Assembly: GCA_018806985.1 (NCBI GenBank)
Contig: JADANN010000001.1
Coordinates: 589,440-653,439 of the forward strand
Reading direction: 5' to 3'
DNA from: Angiostrongylus vasorum
Taxonomy: Eukaryota; Nematoda; Chromadorea; Rhabditida; Metastrongylidae
DNA length: 64,000 nucleotides
This document shows, piece by piece, positions 1 through 22,499 of this stretch. Under the pieces are notes generated by a model. It made no database searches, was not told where the DNA came from, and worked only from the letters and a program-made list of their open reading frames with translations. Position numbers and translations under genes: made by a program. The stretch's first letter is position 1; every line of letters starts with the position of its first letter.

Positions 1-355
1 CAACGGCAAAATGAACGACCATAAAGATAACAAGTTTGTATCAACTCATGCCGGAAGATTCCTCCTATAAGAATGAATGGAAAACCTCTCACAGTTAGAC
101 TCTAATTGCTAAAAATAGAAACATGAATAGTAACGCCCAAAAATAGCCATTTTTCCCGTCAAGGTGTAACTAATCGCGAGTCATTATGCTGTTTCCAACC
201 ATGCCACAATTTTTTAGATTGATCATGTTTCATTATAAGCATTTCATGCACCATTATTCGATGTTTAAGAATTCAAAGTTTTGTATAGCAACGATAAACA
301 GCAAAGTTTATCTTTCATAATGTGGATATTTTTGAATAGATATCAATGCACATAC

Positions 356-10900
<10,545 letters not shown>

Positions 10901-10904
10901 CTCT

Positions 10905-12940
10905 CAGGTACCCCTCACAATCCCACATTAGCACTCTCTTATCTCAACATCTTCTTTTTAATTCTAATAACAATGACAACTTTGTGAAAACACAGCGTGA
11001 CAGTTGGAAGTCAAAATAAGGCTGCACCTGGCAATCTGGTCGATGCCTAACATTCTTCCCAACTATGGTTGACCTGCTACGGATCGAGAGCAGAGCAGGG
11101 GTGGTCCATTGAGAATCAAAACAAAAGTTGTCGGATCCGCGCGTGATGCAAGGAGTACTTCTATGCTGAGGACTCCGATCGATAGAGGGACAGCGCGGCC
11201 AACCCGCCTAGGCCCAGAAATGGAAATGGATATAGATGAACGCCCCAGGAGTAGATGCCATCGGAGGAGAGTATGAACAACACACGAAGCAACTCCGAGT
11301 CCACAAAATCGCCGCTCTAACATTCGGACTTCATCATATCGTGATAGTGAACGCATCGTGTAACCACATCACCAATTACGTTATCTCTCACCTTTCCAAG
11401 AAACATGCCAATCGAAGGGAAACCATTGTTCTCAGTATTTCTAAAATTACCTTTGGAAGACGGAAGTGTATAGGTCGACGTTGGCATACGATTCTCTTTG
11501 GAATAATATTGAAATCGACCAGTGAATAAAACTCGAAAAATCAACTGAGGAAGTTATAGGACTATGCTCTGCTAACGTTCAGGGGACCGCGTCCCATGAT
11601 TTTAAAAGCAAAGTGGAGGTACATTGCTTGCAATTAAGTAGAGAGTTATTGTATTATAAGAGGCATAACACTTCCAGAGACCGCATGTTTGCTGTTATAA
11701 TTGGGTCACGTTTCTCATGGGTTCAACATTTCTGAAACAAATCCATGGGATTGCATGCAAATTGTATGCGCTTCAAGATCGATTCTGTTGAAGACGAAAT
11801 TGGAAAGACTGCGGAAATGTGCAACAGATCGAGTGATTGACATCATTTCTTGTTAGTTTATTATTGCCTTGTAATTTGCTCAACGTCCGTTTAGTCATTT
11901 GCTTCCGGATCCACTAATTAGATACCAAAAACTGGCTAATAAAAAATGCACTTTCTTTGCATCTCTGCTTATTCTACATCCTTTTGCGCTGCCAGATATG
12001 ATGGATGCCAGTGCGTGCAAATAAACAAAGAAGAGTAAGCAATCGCATAACACACAATGCTGAGATGTATCGGCCTCAATGCGTACGTCGGGAAGGAGGA
12101 AAGTGGGTGAAATACATTGGTCTCAATGTATTTTCTTTTCAGTGTCTTATTTGGATGCACAGGATCCTTTATTATCCCTGTAGGTTTTGCACTGAATGTC
12201 AAGAGTGGTCCGTGAAACTACTTTGCGGGCGAGTTTGTTTCCAAGACGAAACATTGTTGCTAACGAAGAGGATGCAGAGATCTATTGCTGCTTTAACACA
12301 GAAGTTCAATCATTAATGGCACCTTTAATGACATCTTTTTGTTACAATGCAATGGTAAATCATTGATGAAACTTCCATAGATGTAGTTTCAGCGTAGATA
12401 TAGCTTTTGTTATGTCCCCAATTCCAGTCCTCCAGTCATCGAAATATTTTCACCTATTTCTGAAAAACCTGTATCCGCTATGTGCTGACGGCGATATGAC
12501 TGAATAGTGGATGAGTTGTACTGAGTTCGCTGCGAACATGAACTTAGTGCACACCATGGCGGCAGCCAAAAAAAAAGACGACAAAATGAAACGTCGAGCG
12601 CAGTGTGTTAACTTGGCGCGGATTGGTTATCAATGGCTAAAAAGTAGGTGTACTCCTGATAACAGTAATTTAAAGGACAATTCACGTCTAAAAGTAGCCA
12701 TTGCCTCGTCGGTATAATCCCTTTGAAATTGGTCCACATTTCCAGTTAGTTAAACACACCTTATTAAGTGTGCTGCCTGAAAATGGCCGTTCTTCAGAGA
12801 GTCCACTGTTAAGATTTGATCGGTACCGAGGTTAATAGAAAGTCGGTCTTGGGAATTGTTCTTCAGAGATCGGTGGCTACGGTAAAATTAGCACCGAGCA
12901 TCTTGAGACGTGCGCATGTTCGCAACTACCTCCACTAACG
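10905..12940. other. Upstream of the channel exons, unassigned
   Basis: Contains a comparatively GC-rich stretch at about 11060-11380 with overlapping open frames on both strands. The plus strand has an arginine/serine-rich frame broken by one TGA at about 11269; the minus strand has a 97-codon frame. There is also a 103-codon plus-strand frame at 12005-12316. None matches a family I know. Further N-terminal unc-2 exons could lie here but I could not place one. Confidence 0.4.
12810..12870 (+). repeat. Short dispersed motif GAGGTTAAYAGAAAGTCGGTC
   Basis: Contains ACCGAGGTTAATAGAAAGTC followed by GGTCTTGGGAA. The same motif recurs at about 15728, 29333 and 29622, and reversed at about 13755, 14135, 50160 and 52165. 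It usually sits beside GTTTCGAC-type elements and is probably a terminal or sub-terminal part of that family. Confidence 0.65.
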
Positions 12941-12944
12941 TGTT

Positions 12945-12966
12945 TACACATACACATACATATATA

Positions 12967-13016
<50 letters not shown>
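12945..13016. repeat. TA-rich microsatellite
   Basis: A run of TATG/TA units leading into about 40 bp of pure (TA)n. Confidence 0.97.
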
Positions 13017-13018
<2 letters not shown>

Positions 13019-13489
13019 ACGTGTACTACACTACTATTTGTCATTAATTATACATATAATTCAAATTTACTTCAATTTGCAATAGGTTTTTTTTAATAAA
13101 AAAATGTTTTATTTTCTATGAAAGAACAACGTATTTGTGTAATAAACCTATTATATATTTTATAACATATTGCGTTTCTATAATGTTACTGTTATTACAC
13201 TTATTACGTTATTATGTTATTATCACATTATTCATCACTTTTTAAAATCGTTTCATGAGACCTACCCTTAAATCTACAGTGCAGATCGCGGCCTTCTTAT
13301 ATTTCACTCGTTCTCTTCACAATCACCCTTCAGAATGGTTTTAGAACATTCCGCGTGTTGTTTTCGGTTCTGCTTGAGGATTTCGCATTCTTTATGAATG
13401 TCGTAGAATCCTGGGTCTAGTCGGTTCTTCTTGCAATCTTGGAGATAGCAGAGGTAAAGAGGGATAAGATGTTCCAAAGTGGATTGGAG

Positions 13490-13572
13490 GGAAGGTGTTG
13501 GGGTGTTTGGGAGGGGGTTGAACCAGCACCTTGCCATCCTGATGGAATGCATCGCTAACCACACCCCCACCC
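13490..13572 (-). repeat. Possible tRNA-like relic
   Basis: On the minus strand GGGTGTGGTTAGCGATGCAT has a box A-like start. GGTTCAACCCCC resembles box B, and the 3' CAAACACCC can pair with the 5' GGGTGT. The anticodon arm is not convincing. It could be a degenerate tRNA or the head of a different SINE. Confidence 0.3.
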
Positions 13573-13737
13573 TTACTATTTCTACTAGTAGCTTTGTTAT
13601 TTATTGCTATTTATTTATTTAATTATTTATTCGCCCTTATCAATTATTGTCCTGGTTATTATTTACTGTTATTATCTTTTACATCACTCATTTTCATGCC
13701 ATATACAGTTTTGTATTCTTAAAATATATAATTTTGA

Positions 13738-14305
13738 ACAATAATTTTGAAACCGACTGTCGTTTAAACTCGGCAGTCAAATAATGAGCATGTGTTTATA
13801 TTGTTGAGCTTACACGAGGTTGACAAAGTTGTTTATTCGGCTGACATTATCGACGTGTTCGTCTTCATCAGAGCCGACGATCCGAGTCGATCGTCCGCAG
13901 TCGTTCCTATTTTCGAGGTGGCATCATCGTCTCGCATCGAGCTGATTCTTCCTCAGTGGAGCATCACCCTCGAATGAGCCATACTCACCCGGCGATGCTC
14001 TTTTATACAGAGCGATTGTTGTTGGTGTTGTTATTCGTTGATAATAATTTGTTTTTTCAACACTTACTCCATTCTACAGCAGTTGGTATTTTGTTAGCTA
14101 GCACATGGCGAATAGCAGAACAATAATTTTGGAACCGACTGTCGTTCAACCTCGGCAGTCAAATAATGAACATATCATGAACATGAACATAGTCATAATG
14201 AACATGAACTCGGATCGCCGGCTCTGATGAAGACGAAATCGTCGAAACTTTAGCCGAATAAACAACTTTATCAACCTTGTGTAAGCTCAACAATATAAAC
14301 ACATG
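13738..14305. mobile_element. MITE-like element with ~85-bp terminal inverted repeats
   Basis: Left terminus at about 13797-13880 reads GTTGAGCTTACACGAGGTTG then CGGCTGACATTATCGACGTG and CTTCATCAGAGCC. Its reverse complement ends the element at about 14218-14300. A direct repeat of GACTGTCGTT...CGGCAGTCAAATAATGA flanks the left terminus (13755) and lies inside the right one (14135), which suggests nesting of two related elements. No transposase frame. Confidence 0.8.
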
Positions 14306-14388
14306 CTTCTTATGTAATTTTGTATTATTATGTATCTATAATCACTTACATCGTTGTCTTTACTATCATGTGTTTTATTATATTTTAT

Positions 14389-14389
<1 letters not shown>

Positions 14390-14424
<35 letters not shown>

Positions 14425-14430
14425 TATATA
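14390..14430. repeat. (TA)n microsatellite
   Basis: About 30 bp of TA repeats in an AT-rich stretch. Confidence 0.95.
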
Positions 14431-15400
14431 AAATTACAACTCCATCTATATCCATACCAGTATTATTTTTTATACCAACTCTGCATTGAATGACTTTCCT
14501 CAATGATAAGAATGGTGTTGAGATAGAACATATTTGATAGAAGGTAGACCACTTTTATTCCAAGAATAACTGCTCGAAAAAACGACCAAACAACCAGGAG
14601 GTACACAGCGGTGAAGGTGGTGGAAATGTTACGATCTCAGATCAGGGATCAAAATCATTAGCTAACGAGAATTGTAAGGCGCTTCGGATCAAAGGCAGAA
14701 TTCTCGAAATGAACCAAAGAGCAAACGCCTTCTTTGCCGCACTTCTGAAGACCAAGAAATAAGGGTCTTCAAAACCGGATTAAGTCATGGGCTAACAGTT
14801 TTCCTAGGAAAAATGGTTCACTGCGTGTTGACATCTCACTATTTAGGCTTTAAGGAACACAGCACACATAGAAAAGTTAGTCATTGGGAACGAACCATCA
14901 CTTTAACTAACTCATTTGTTATTAAGCGTCCCAGGACGGAAATTAAAGTATTCAATCAGAGAAAGCCAAATGTAAAACATGGACACGTACCTGTCTCGTT
15001 TCTTCCAGATATAGTTATAGTAAACTAGTGCCAATGCATTAGGCGAGCGGTACGCCTGTGTGGAGTCTGAAACCATAATTGGCGATCGTGCTAGTACGAT
15101 AACTCCAAGAGTGACTTCGCCGATTGCAGCAGCAATTCTATATAGAGGAAGGCTGTGGGAGGGTTGAACGTTCTTGTTACCGATTATTTTGCAGTAAGTC
15201 AAATGGCTTGCCAATAGCAATCATTCAAATGGTATAATTTGACATAATGCAAGTGAATTAGCGTTGCCCATCGCCGAACAAATGCATGCCTTCCTTTCAA
15301 AATTTATTTTGCACAGAACGCTGACGGTGAAATAGGCGATTGCTCATTTGCAGAGTACTGAACCTTCCTCAAATGGCTTGCCCCAAATAGCTAATTCTTC
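14430..15400. other. No recognised feature
   Basis: AT-rich; short open frames on both strands at 14813-15220 without recognisable domains. Confidence 0.5.
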
Positions 15401-15410
15401 GTTTTTCTTG

Positions 15411-15705
15411 TTGAGCAAACACGAGGTGTTATTTTTATTCTTTATTCACGAACAAGCTGACGTTTCGGCGGATTTCGCCGTCCTCAGAGCCGCTTTCTAT
15501 GAGTCTTCCACTGAGACTATGTCGCGTGGAGACCAACCGCACAGGATTCACATGGAGGCGTAATGTGAATCCTGTGCGGTTGGTCTCCACGCGACATAGT
15601 CTCAGTGGAAGACTCATAGAAAGCGGCTCTGAGGACGGCGAAATCCGCCGAAACGTCAGCTTGTTCGTGAATAAAGAATAAAAATAACAACTCGTGTTTG
15701 CTCAA
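15411..15705. mobile_element. Near-perfect 290-bp palindromic element
   Basis: The left arm (15413-15553) opens GAGCAAACACGAGGTGTTAT. The right arm (15565-15703) is its reverse complement, with one mismatch seen by eye. A spacer of about 11 bp (TGGAGGCGTAA) separates them. The arms contain the family signature CTGACGTTTCGGCGGATTTC and CGTCCTCAGAGCC. Both strands therefore read the same ~60-residue frame, which has no sign of being a gene. It is a foldback member of the GTTTCGAC family. Confidence 0.95.
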
Positions 15706-15709
15706 AAAG

Positions 15710-17330
15710 AATACAAAGAATTACTTGATCAATGCTGAGGTTAATAGAAAGTCGGACGTGGGATTTAGTACCAAATAGCTAAGTCAAAACTAGGATACCG
15801 AATAATGAGCGTAGAATAGTAACTGGTATAGGTAGCACTTGATAAACGTACATATGTAATAGAGAAACAGTAGCAAAACCTTTGAAGTCCATCGCTTTAC
15901 AAAATGCATTCCAACTCCTAAATTTTACATTAATTCTTCGAAAATTCGTAGTGAAGGGAAAAAATCGAGCAATCATGAAGAAGTGAGTAAGGGATCATGT
16001 TCAAGCGAGGTTTCTAACAAGCCTTTATGAGCGCAAGCAACTGAATGGTATATGCAGTATTATCTGGAGATAAATTTATTCGTTTAGCTTATTCCACTGG
16101 TACAATACGAGGAAAATCCATGAAATGAAGTAATACTTGAGTCCACTTAGCGGTAGCGGAAGAACAACCGTTTAAACGGCGTCCTATAACACGTGTTACA
16201 GAAGAGGTGTCTCTTTCTTTAATATTTCACCTCGGTTGGATATTTTTCTCTGGTTAATTAGGAGGCGACAACGTTTCCAAACAGCGCTATCAAGTGAATA
16301 AAATAGGGGGGTTTTTTTTTAGATATGTTACCTGCCAGTGCTGCCGTCGGTGTCATCCGTGGCTGAAGACATTTAAACAGCTGCAAACGCCCGTGATAGT
16401 AGCTGCTTTCGTGCATAGTTTGGTCGGTTCACTTAAATAGGTGTTAAGCTTGTCACTGCAGTAGCTGAGGACTTGGCACAAGTAGTTGAAGTGGCCAAGC
16501 AGTTGGAATATTAGAGCACTAGGAAACATCTGATCGACTGGGTAAATGAGGTAAACAGACGACATGGGGATAATTCTTATAGGATTAGAGCGATACTGAA
16601 TCAACAGAGCAGACCCTGGTAGTTTGTGACGCTATCGTTGCAGTGCATGCCCCAGGACCGCACCGTACGTTTGCTAGTGACGTTCGTATCAAACACGGGC
16701 GTATTCTACAGCCAACTGGATAATTGTGTAGAGAAGGCTCTTCTTTGGAGTAGCATTTATCCAGTATTTTTGAAGTAAGGCAAATAGCTCTCAATTTTGC
16801 CGTGAAGATAGGAGCTTTTCTCATTTCGTAGCGAAGGTTTGAATTCGTATCAGAATCATCAGTGAATGAAATTACCTGAAACTACAACGATGTAAATAGG
16901 AAAAATTCAGCGCCTGGCAATTACTGTTACACCTATAGGCATTGAAAGAAAAAAAAGGCGGCGAAATAGGATTGACTCGTTTTTTTCCGGCACCTCAACA
17001 CAGTGGCGCCTTACTTTGGAACCATTAATTCGAAAGGTGCCTTTTAAAAATCGATTGAAAATTTTTACAAACCGGAAAATCAGTAACATCGAGGGATCCA
17101 CTTGTACAAGCAGCATTTTCATTCAATAAATATCAACCGCCAAATCAATTCATCGCTAGGCTAATACCATTTGACAAACAGACAGGCTTCACCAAACGCC
17201 CAAAGCTTTATAGGAGAAAGGGTGAGCAATATGCATATATCCAGCGTCAGCCACACTGGCAACACTTTTGATGATTTCACAATGTGTAGCTTTTATCTGA
17301 ATATCGCTATTTTTCCATAGTGAAGTATTA
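15710..17330. other. No recognised gene
   Basis: Holds one copy of the GAGGTTAATAGAAAGTCGG motif at about 15735. A minus-strand hydrophobic frame at 16353-16604 has no assignable family. Confidence 0.45.
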
Positions 17331-17339
17331 TGTGAAATA

Positions 17340-17480
17340 CAACCACGACGATGCTGAGATACTTGCAAAACCTGGACTCCAAGCCAGATGGAACCGCGAT
17401 TACCTGTCTGGGGGGAACGTGTTACGGACGACACCACTAAGGCTTTCGTTCTGCCTTTCAACCACAGCCTCAGCTTAACT
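17340..17480. repeat. Diverged repeat H fragment
   Basis: ACGATGCTGAGATACTTGCA followed by a degenerate core ending near CAGCTTAACTAGGTTTAATG. The same order is seen at 4.5 and 22.1 kb. Confidence 0.5.
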
Positions 17481-17639
17481 AGGTTTAATGCCGATTTGTG
17501 CTCCTTAAATCATTCCCGTTAACGGGTGGTTGCTGATGATACCGTAAGGGTAAAAATGCTGGCTGAAAGAAAGGCAGAAGGAGGGTTGTAGTGGTGCCAT
17601 GCGTAACAAGTAAGTCACCGGAATGGGTAATCGCGACTA

Positions 17640-17815
17640 GATCTGGTCTCTGTGTAGTGTAATGATGTAATGAGTACCGATCTATCAATCTAGTGCTGCA
17701 TCCTTCGAAGCAAGTCTGGCACCACTTTGCCAACTTGGTGGGGCCAGAGGCGATCCAGAGAAAAGGTGTGCCATGCAGAGCACCTCTACCCACTGCGCTA
17801 CTCATGTTCTAAATG
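17640..17815 (-). repeat. tRNA-derived SINE, diverged
   Basis: Minus-strand head GTAGCGCAGTGGGTAGAGGT followed by a diverged body. Box A is still recognisable, box B poor. Confidence 0.55.
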
Positions 17816-17929
17816 GTAGCGATTTAATAAAATTATCGCCAAACAACGTTTGCCGAAGCTTCGTATAGACGTAATCTGGAACCTTAATAACAAAAACAGT
17901 GATTCGGTATCAAAAATGGATAAAAAATG

Positions 17930-18207
17930 ATGAGGCCTTCGGCGCTGATCAAACCCTGCGGGATGAGCGGTGGGTTCGACTTCACTAAGCATCGTTTGAA
18001 GGTGACTGAATGCATATCCGGCCTTTACAAAGACTCACTGTGGCTTACCGATGCATTGAGCCAGCACTGCTATCCTCCCAGACAAGTCGATTACCAATTT
18101 TGCCGACCCCGGAGGGGATTGAAGGCTGTATGGGTCATGGGCACGGGATCAATGACCACGTCTGTGTTGCAAGGCACCTTCGATCACTGAGCCACACGCG
18201 CCCAAAA
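17930..18207 (-). repeat. tRNA-derived SINE, full length
   Basis: Minus-strand head GGGCGCGTGTGGCTCAGTGA with box A, then a box B-like GTCATTGATCCCG. The body matches the copies at 39.7 and 55.0 kb, and the 3' end carries GCAGGGTTTGATCAGCGCC. Confidence 0.72.
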
Positions 18208-18209
18208 TG

Positions 18210-20560
18210 GATAAATTTTCAAAATAGATCCACCTAGTTCCTTCAGTGTTGCATCGTCTGATAAAAAATTTTGTGTGGTTTCTAGGTTACTTCCTCGTTT
18301 TCTCCAGTTGCAGCTCTTAAGAAAGAACATTTTAAAATTCTTCATAGCACTAACATTTACTCAAACTTAAAACGGCAGAGTTTAACACTTTCATTTAAAA
18401 TATGAGCTTTCTGTGTTTGTTTAAGATTCCTGGGATTCTAAGCTATCCAGCTGCTGCATAAATTGCTTATAAAGGCTATGATAATTTCCTAATAGCCCAT
18501 GAAAACCTTTCAGATAATAGAGAATGCGAGAATTATTGATGTAATGAACTACTATGAAGCCAATAAACAACCTGGAAATTCCGAAGAATAATTGCCTGCA
18601 TCTTTTTTTCTCAGAAACCTTTTGAGCGTTTGAATCTAAAGGATCAATATAGGCTTAAATTATTCTATTTAGAATTTCTAGCCAATGTTATCTTGCCGTC
18701 TAGTTCTCGACGCAAGGTCATTGCCATCAAAAAAAATATGAACCTAAAACTTTGACTCTTAGCTCATGTTTTGTGTCAGAGGTTAACATTAAGGATATCT
18801 TCAGAAAAGAAGACGTTCTGTAAACAGAAAGCCATCAATTTGATTTTACACTTCCTATTTCTGTTGCATATTCCGAAGTTTCCTCTTCTTCGTTTCCTTT
18901 CGTTAGCCTTTCCTATTCGATCGGTGAATTCTAGGCAAACTAATTTAAAAAAAAACAAAAACTGAAGACTAATTCGTGTTGTGCAACACTTTCTCTTTAT
19001 AACGGATAGAATTCAATTCGTTTATAAGATATTGATTTTTTTAAGTGGGTTAAAGATGAAAGATGCCCAGAAGACATGACAGGATCGATGTAAGTCGATA
19101 TGAAATGCAATCGATGCATTTACGACAAAGATTACAACTTCTATCCGGTGAAATTTTTCGCTCTCCAAAGGAACTAAATATCTTGGCATTGAATTCGCAT
19201 TCATGGGTTCTCCAACTCTTGGCTTCTTTAAGGCGAAGACGTGGACATAACATGCACTCTTTCGGACTACGTGAACAGTGACATCTGTGGAGACTCTTTT
19301 CGTTTTATCAATGCTGGGCAGGAAGCTGTCTTTGTCAAGTGCCTTAACTATGCTGTAATGTACTGTTTTAGCCTAGTGCTTAGGTTTTCGTCACATTGTA
19401 ACACTTCGCTCCAAACTGCTAGTCTCAACTTCTGACATATTACACTTAAAACTTTTAGTGTATGAGACGACATGATGGTCCATGATCTAGGCAATAGGTG
19501 TCTTCTTTGGAGTCCAGACGTCGTTATAACAAACTCTCAAAGGGTTATAAAACGAATCGTCTACCACTGATCCACACCACTCCTACTAATTTTTCCCAAG
19601 AACCACGGCTAATCACGCAATTAGTCGGTTAACTGGCAGAAAAAGGAAGTCTAACTTCAGTAAAAAATGAGGAACATTATGTTGTCTGGGCAGTGGTTTT
19701 AGCTTTTGAGACTCAGCTTCTAACGTGCTACCTCGTAGTAAAATGCTTTTTGAATAGCTGATTGAATTATCTAGCTTGAAAGCAGAACAGACACCAGCAT
19801 ATGTTGCGGTCAAATAGTGTCTCGAAGGTTTGGCAAGGTATTGTAGGATTGTGAGTAAAAAACACTGGATGGTTCTCAGCTTGGGGACCACACGGCTGAT
19901 GAAGCTCTAACTGTATTTCGCGTATTGACTCTAGCGAACATCTCACTCATGTTATGATGAGGCAGCAAATGATTTTTAACCTTCAACATGCCTCAGTTTA
20001 TGGCAAACTTCACAAATCAAAATAAAAATCTAGAGTTTGGACATATTCGTGAATGGATATAACCTTGTACGAAGTACCTTCCAGCCTCCAAATGAATACA
20101 GTTAAAGAATTACCAACAGTTGTCTTACTATACAAGCCCAGTTCCTTCCCGTAACCTTGAACCCCTATACAAGAATCTGCCTCACTTGACGTTTGTGTTA
20201 GTCACTTTCCATAACACTGATTCGTTCCCCACCCTACATATTACATATTCCTAACTCCGATCTTTGTCAGAAACGTTTTGCATCCACTATTGCACTCTGT
20301 GTTTGTTAACAGTTTTTTTTCCTTCCTAAATGTAGCGCTGATATGGTAAATCGTATTTGTGATTTTACGCGTAATTTTGAATACGTACTAGTATGTAGGG
20401 GTTACTGTGGCTGAGATCGCTTTGCACCTCCAGAAGCGAGTACATTAAGAGAGAATGAAAACTTCGAAGAGCAAAATGTCATTCTGTTGGTTATACAGTA
20501 CAGCACATTTGACTTTACAAATTGACATGTTTTTAAATTGCTGAACTTCCATAATAATAA
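18210..20560. other. No recognised gene
   Basis: The most coding-like spot is 19100-19340 on the plus strand. Two frames there encode cysteine-containing peptides, CNRCIYDKDYNFYPVKFFAL and DVDITCTLSDYVNSDICGDS, with a stop between them. They might be relics of an exon pair from a small cysteine-rich protein. No family assigned. Confidence 0.35.
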
Positions 20561-20945
20561 ATATAAATACAAACAACTTTTATTCGGCTAATGTTTCGAC
20601 GTCTTCTTCTTCATCAGAGAATTACCCGAATTATTAGGGTGATTGTTGACGGCAGCGTTAGGTAGGAAACTACCTGAGAGAAAAGTAAAGCAAAGGCCTC
20701 AGTGGGGCAGTGTGTAATACGCGGGCCCTCGGAAAGAGTAGTCGCTGCTCGATCTGGCCTGGAGTCTAGTTTCGCAGATATCTCAGCGTCGCTGTAATTG
20801 TATTTTACACCATACACTGCCGTGAAAAAATTAGAGTAGGCAGCAAATAAAAGGTTAACATTGTGATCTGATGAAGGCGAAGATGTAGAAGCGTTGGCCG
20901 CATAAAAGTTGTTTATCAACCTCGTGTAAGCTCGGCAATTTGAAA
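20560..20945. mobile_element. MITE-like element with GTTTCGAC termini and internal repeat H fragment
   Basis: The left end CAACTTTTATTCGGCTAATG then TTTCGACGTCTTCTTCTTCA is mirrored at the right end by AAGGCGAAGATGTAGAAGCG and GTTGTTTATCAACCTCGTGT. The interior at 20750-20860 carries a diverged repeat H segment (GATATCTCAGCGTCGCTG, TAGAGTAGGCAGCAAATAAA). Confidence 0.75.
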
Positions 20946-21149
20946 CATGTTGATTAATTTGCTACCGAAGTTAAGTGACAATCGGTTAGAAAATTGTTTT
21001 ACAAATTGGGTGTATCAGCAGTTTTCTTTGCGACTACATGATTTCTCAATCATTGCTGTTCTTGAAATCAAAATGTAGTGCAAGTTCGTTTCACAGTTTA
21101 ATGTTGATGGGTTTGTCTTCATACTAGATTATATATAGTTTGACTTGCC

Positions 21150-21345
21150 ACTTGACACTTGAATGGCCAGTCCTCACTGGTTGTGCGGTCCCCAGCATAA
21201 TCACCATTTTTCGGAGATTTGCTGGTTAAGCCATTGTGGTTCCCTGGAATCCCGAAGACAGCCTTGCCAAAGTCTGCCCGAGGTCGCTTACTACCAAAGG
21301 CTCATATGAGCAAAAAAATGAGGGTCTCATGCCTGCTTCGAATCA
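21150..21345 (-). repeat. Repeat D, truncated copy
   Basis: Matches the RTE-C-like terminus and adjoining part of repeat D: CTTGAATGGCCAGTCCTCAC, CACCATTTTTCGGAGATTTG, GGAATCCCGAAGACAGCC. The outer half of the element is missing. Confidence 0.6.
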
Positions 21346-21704
21346 TCGGTCATTCTTTCCGACAACTCACTTTTCAACCACTACACCAACCGATGTCCCT
21401 TCCTTTGGCTATCCGTCAGCCAGTTTTTCACCCTAACGGTGTCACCAGCCATCACCCGTAGATGGGAATGATCTGGGTAGCGCAAATCGCCAATGAACCC
21501 AGTTAATCTGAAGCTGCAATAGAAATTGCAATGCTTTAACTTATATTTACGGCTCATTTTTTCCCCTTAAGGTGGAAAGAATAGTCAGCAAATATAAGTC
21601 AAAACATTGTAAAACTGAACTTTTTTATATTATTCCAAACTTGGATGCAAAAATAAAGGGCGAGAGCAAAAGAAACGACTTGTAATATCAATGTTGCTTT
21701 TGTT

Positions 21705-22320
21705 TACCGTTTTATTTACTGCCTACTATTTTTAATGGCAGGGTACAATGCGAAATATAACTAAAACGATGCTGAGATATTTGCAAAACTCCGGACCGCA
21801 GGTGTCTGCGGTGGGGAACGAACGCGCTATTGTCCTTTCCGGGGAGTAGCGTGTTCACCACCACACCATGCGGGCGCTATTGTCCTTTCCGGGGAGTAGC
21901 GCGGTCACCACCACACCATGCGGGCGCTATTATCCTTTCCGGGAAGTAGCGCGTTCACCACCACACCATGCGGACGTGGTGCGTTCGTTCCCCACCGCAG
22001 ACACCTGCGGTCCGGAGTTTTGCAAATATCTCAGCATCGTTGTAGTTATATTTCGCATTGTACGCTGCCATTAAAAATAGTAGGCAGTAAATAAAACGGT
22101 AAACATTGTGATTATAACTAAAAAGCCTCAGCTTAACTGGGTTTAATGCCGATGTGGGCTCACCAGATCATTCCCGGTCACGGGTGATTGCTGACGGCGC
22201 AGATCGATAAGAACTAGCTGAGAGACAGACGAAACGAAGGACCCGCATGGTGTGGTGGTGAACGCGTTATTCCCCGGAAAGGACAATAACGCGTTCGTTC
22301 CCCACCGCAGACAACGTTGC
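21705..22320. repeat. Repeat H: full foldback copy with internal 50-bp triplication
   Basis: Arms at about 21705-21825 and 21985-22105 are inverted copies of one another (TGCCTACTATTTTTAATGGC, GCTGAGATATTTGCAAAACT, CCGCAGGTGTCTGCGGTGGG). Between them a 50-bp unit starting GCGCTATTGTCCTTTCCGGG is repeated three times (21824, 21874, 21924). A further arm-derived segment follows at 22106-22320, as at 4485-4740. Confidence 0.88.
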
Positions 22321-22474
22321 TTTTTTTCCAAAATTTGTTAAAAGGGAATACACTATTGGATCCAAAACGCTTGCGATTAAGACCAGACTCTCTAAAATGA
22401 AGATGATCAGGCTATATCCGTTGTCATTGACGATAACCAGTTGAAGACGATTTGGGCTGATCATTATCTTTCTA
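22320..22474 (-). CDS. Possible rhodopsin-like GPCR exon (TM7), fragment
   Basis: Open minus-strand segment after a possible acceptor (ATTCAG). It encodes a loop, then a hydrophobic helix SLIIFILESLVLIASVLDPI followed by VYSLLTNFGKK. The DPxxY near the end of the helix followed by a basic residue cluster is characteristic of the seventh helix of class A receptors. Its 3' side runs directly into repeat H, so the gene may be interrupted. No other receptor exon was found nearby, so it may be a relic. Confidence 0.35.
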
Positions 22475-22499
22475 CTGAATTCCTTTTTCAAGTCTTGCC

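Noticed and set aside
15435..15705. Identical ~60-residue proteins on both strands
   Set aside because: A direct consequence of the palindrome; no start context, domain or neighbouring exon supports a gene.
17930..18237. Overlapping 87- and 75-codon plus-strand frames
   Set aside because: They are antisense readings of a SINE copy.
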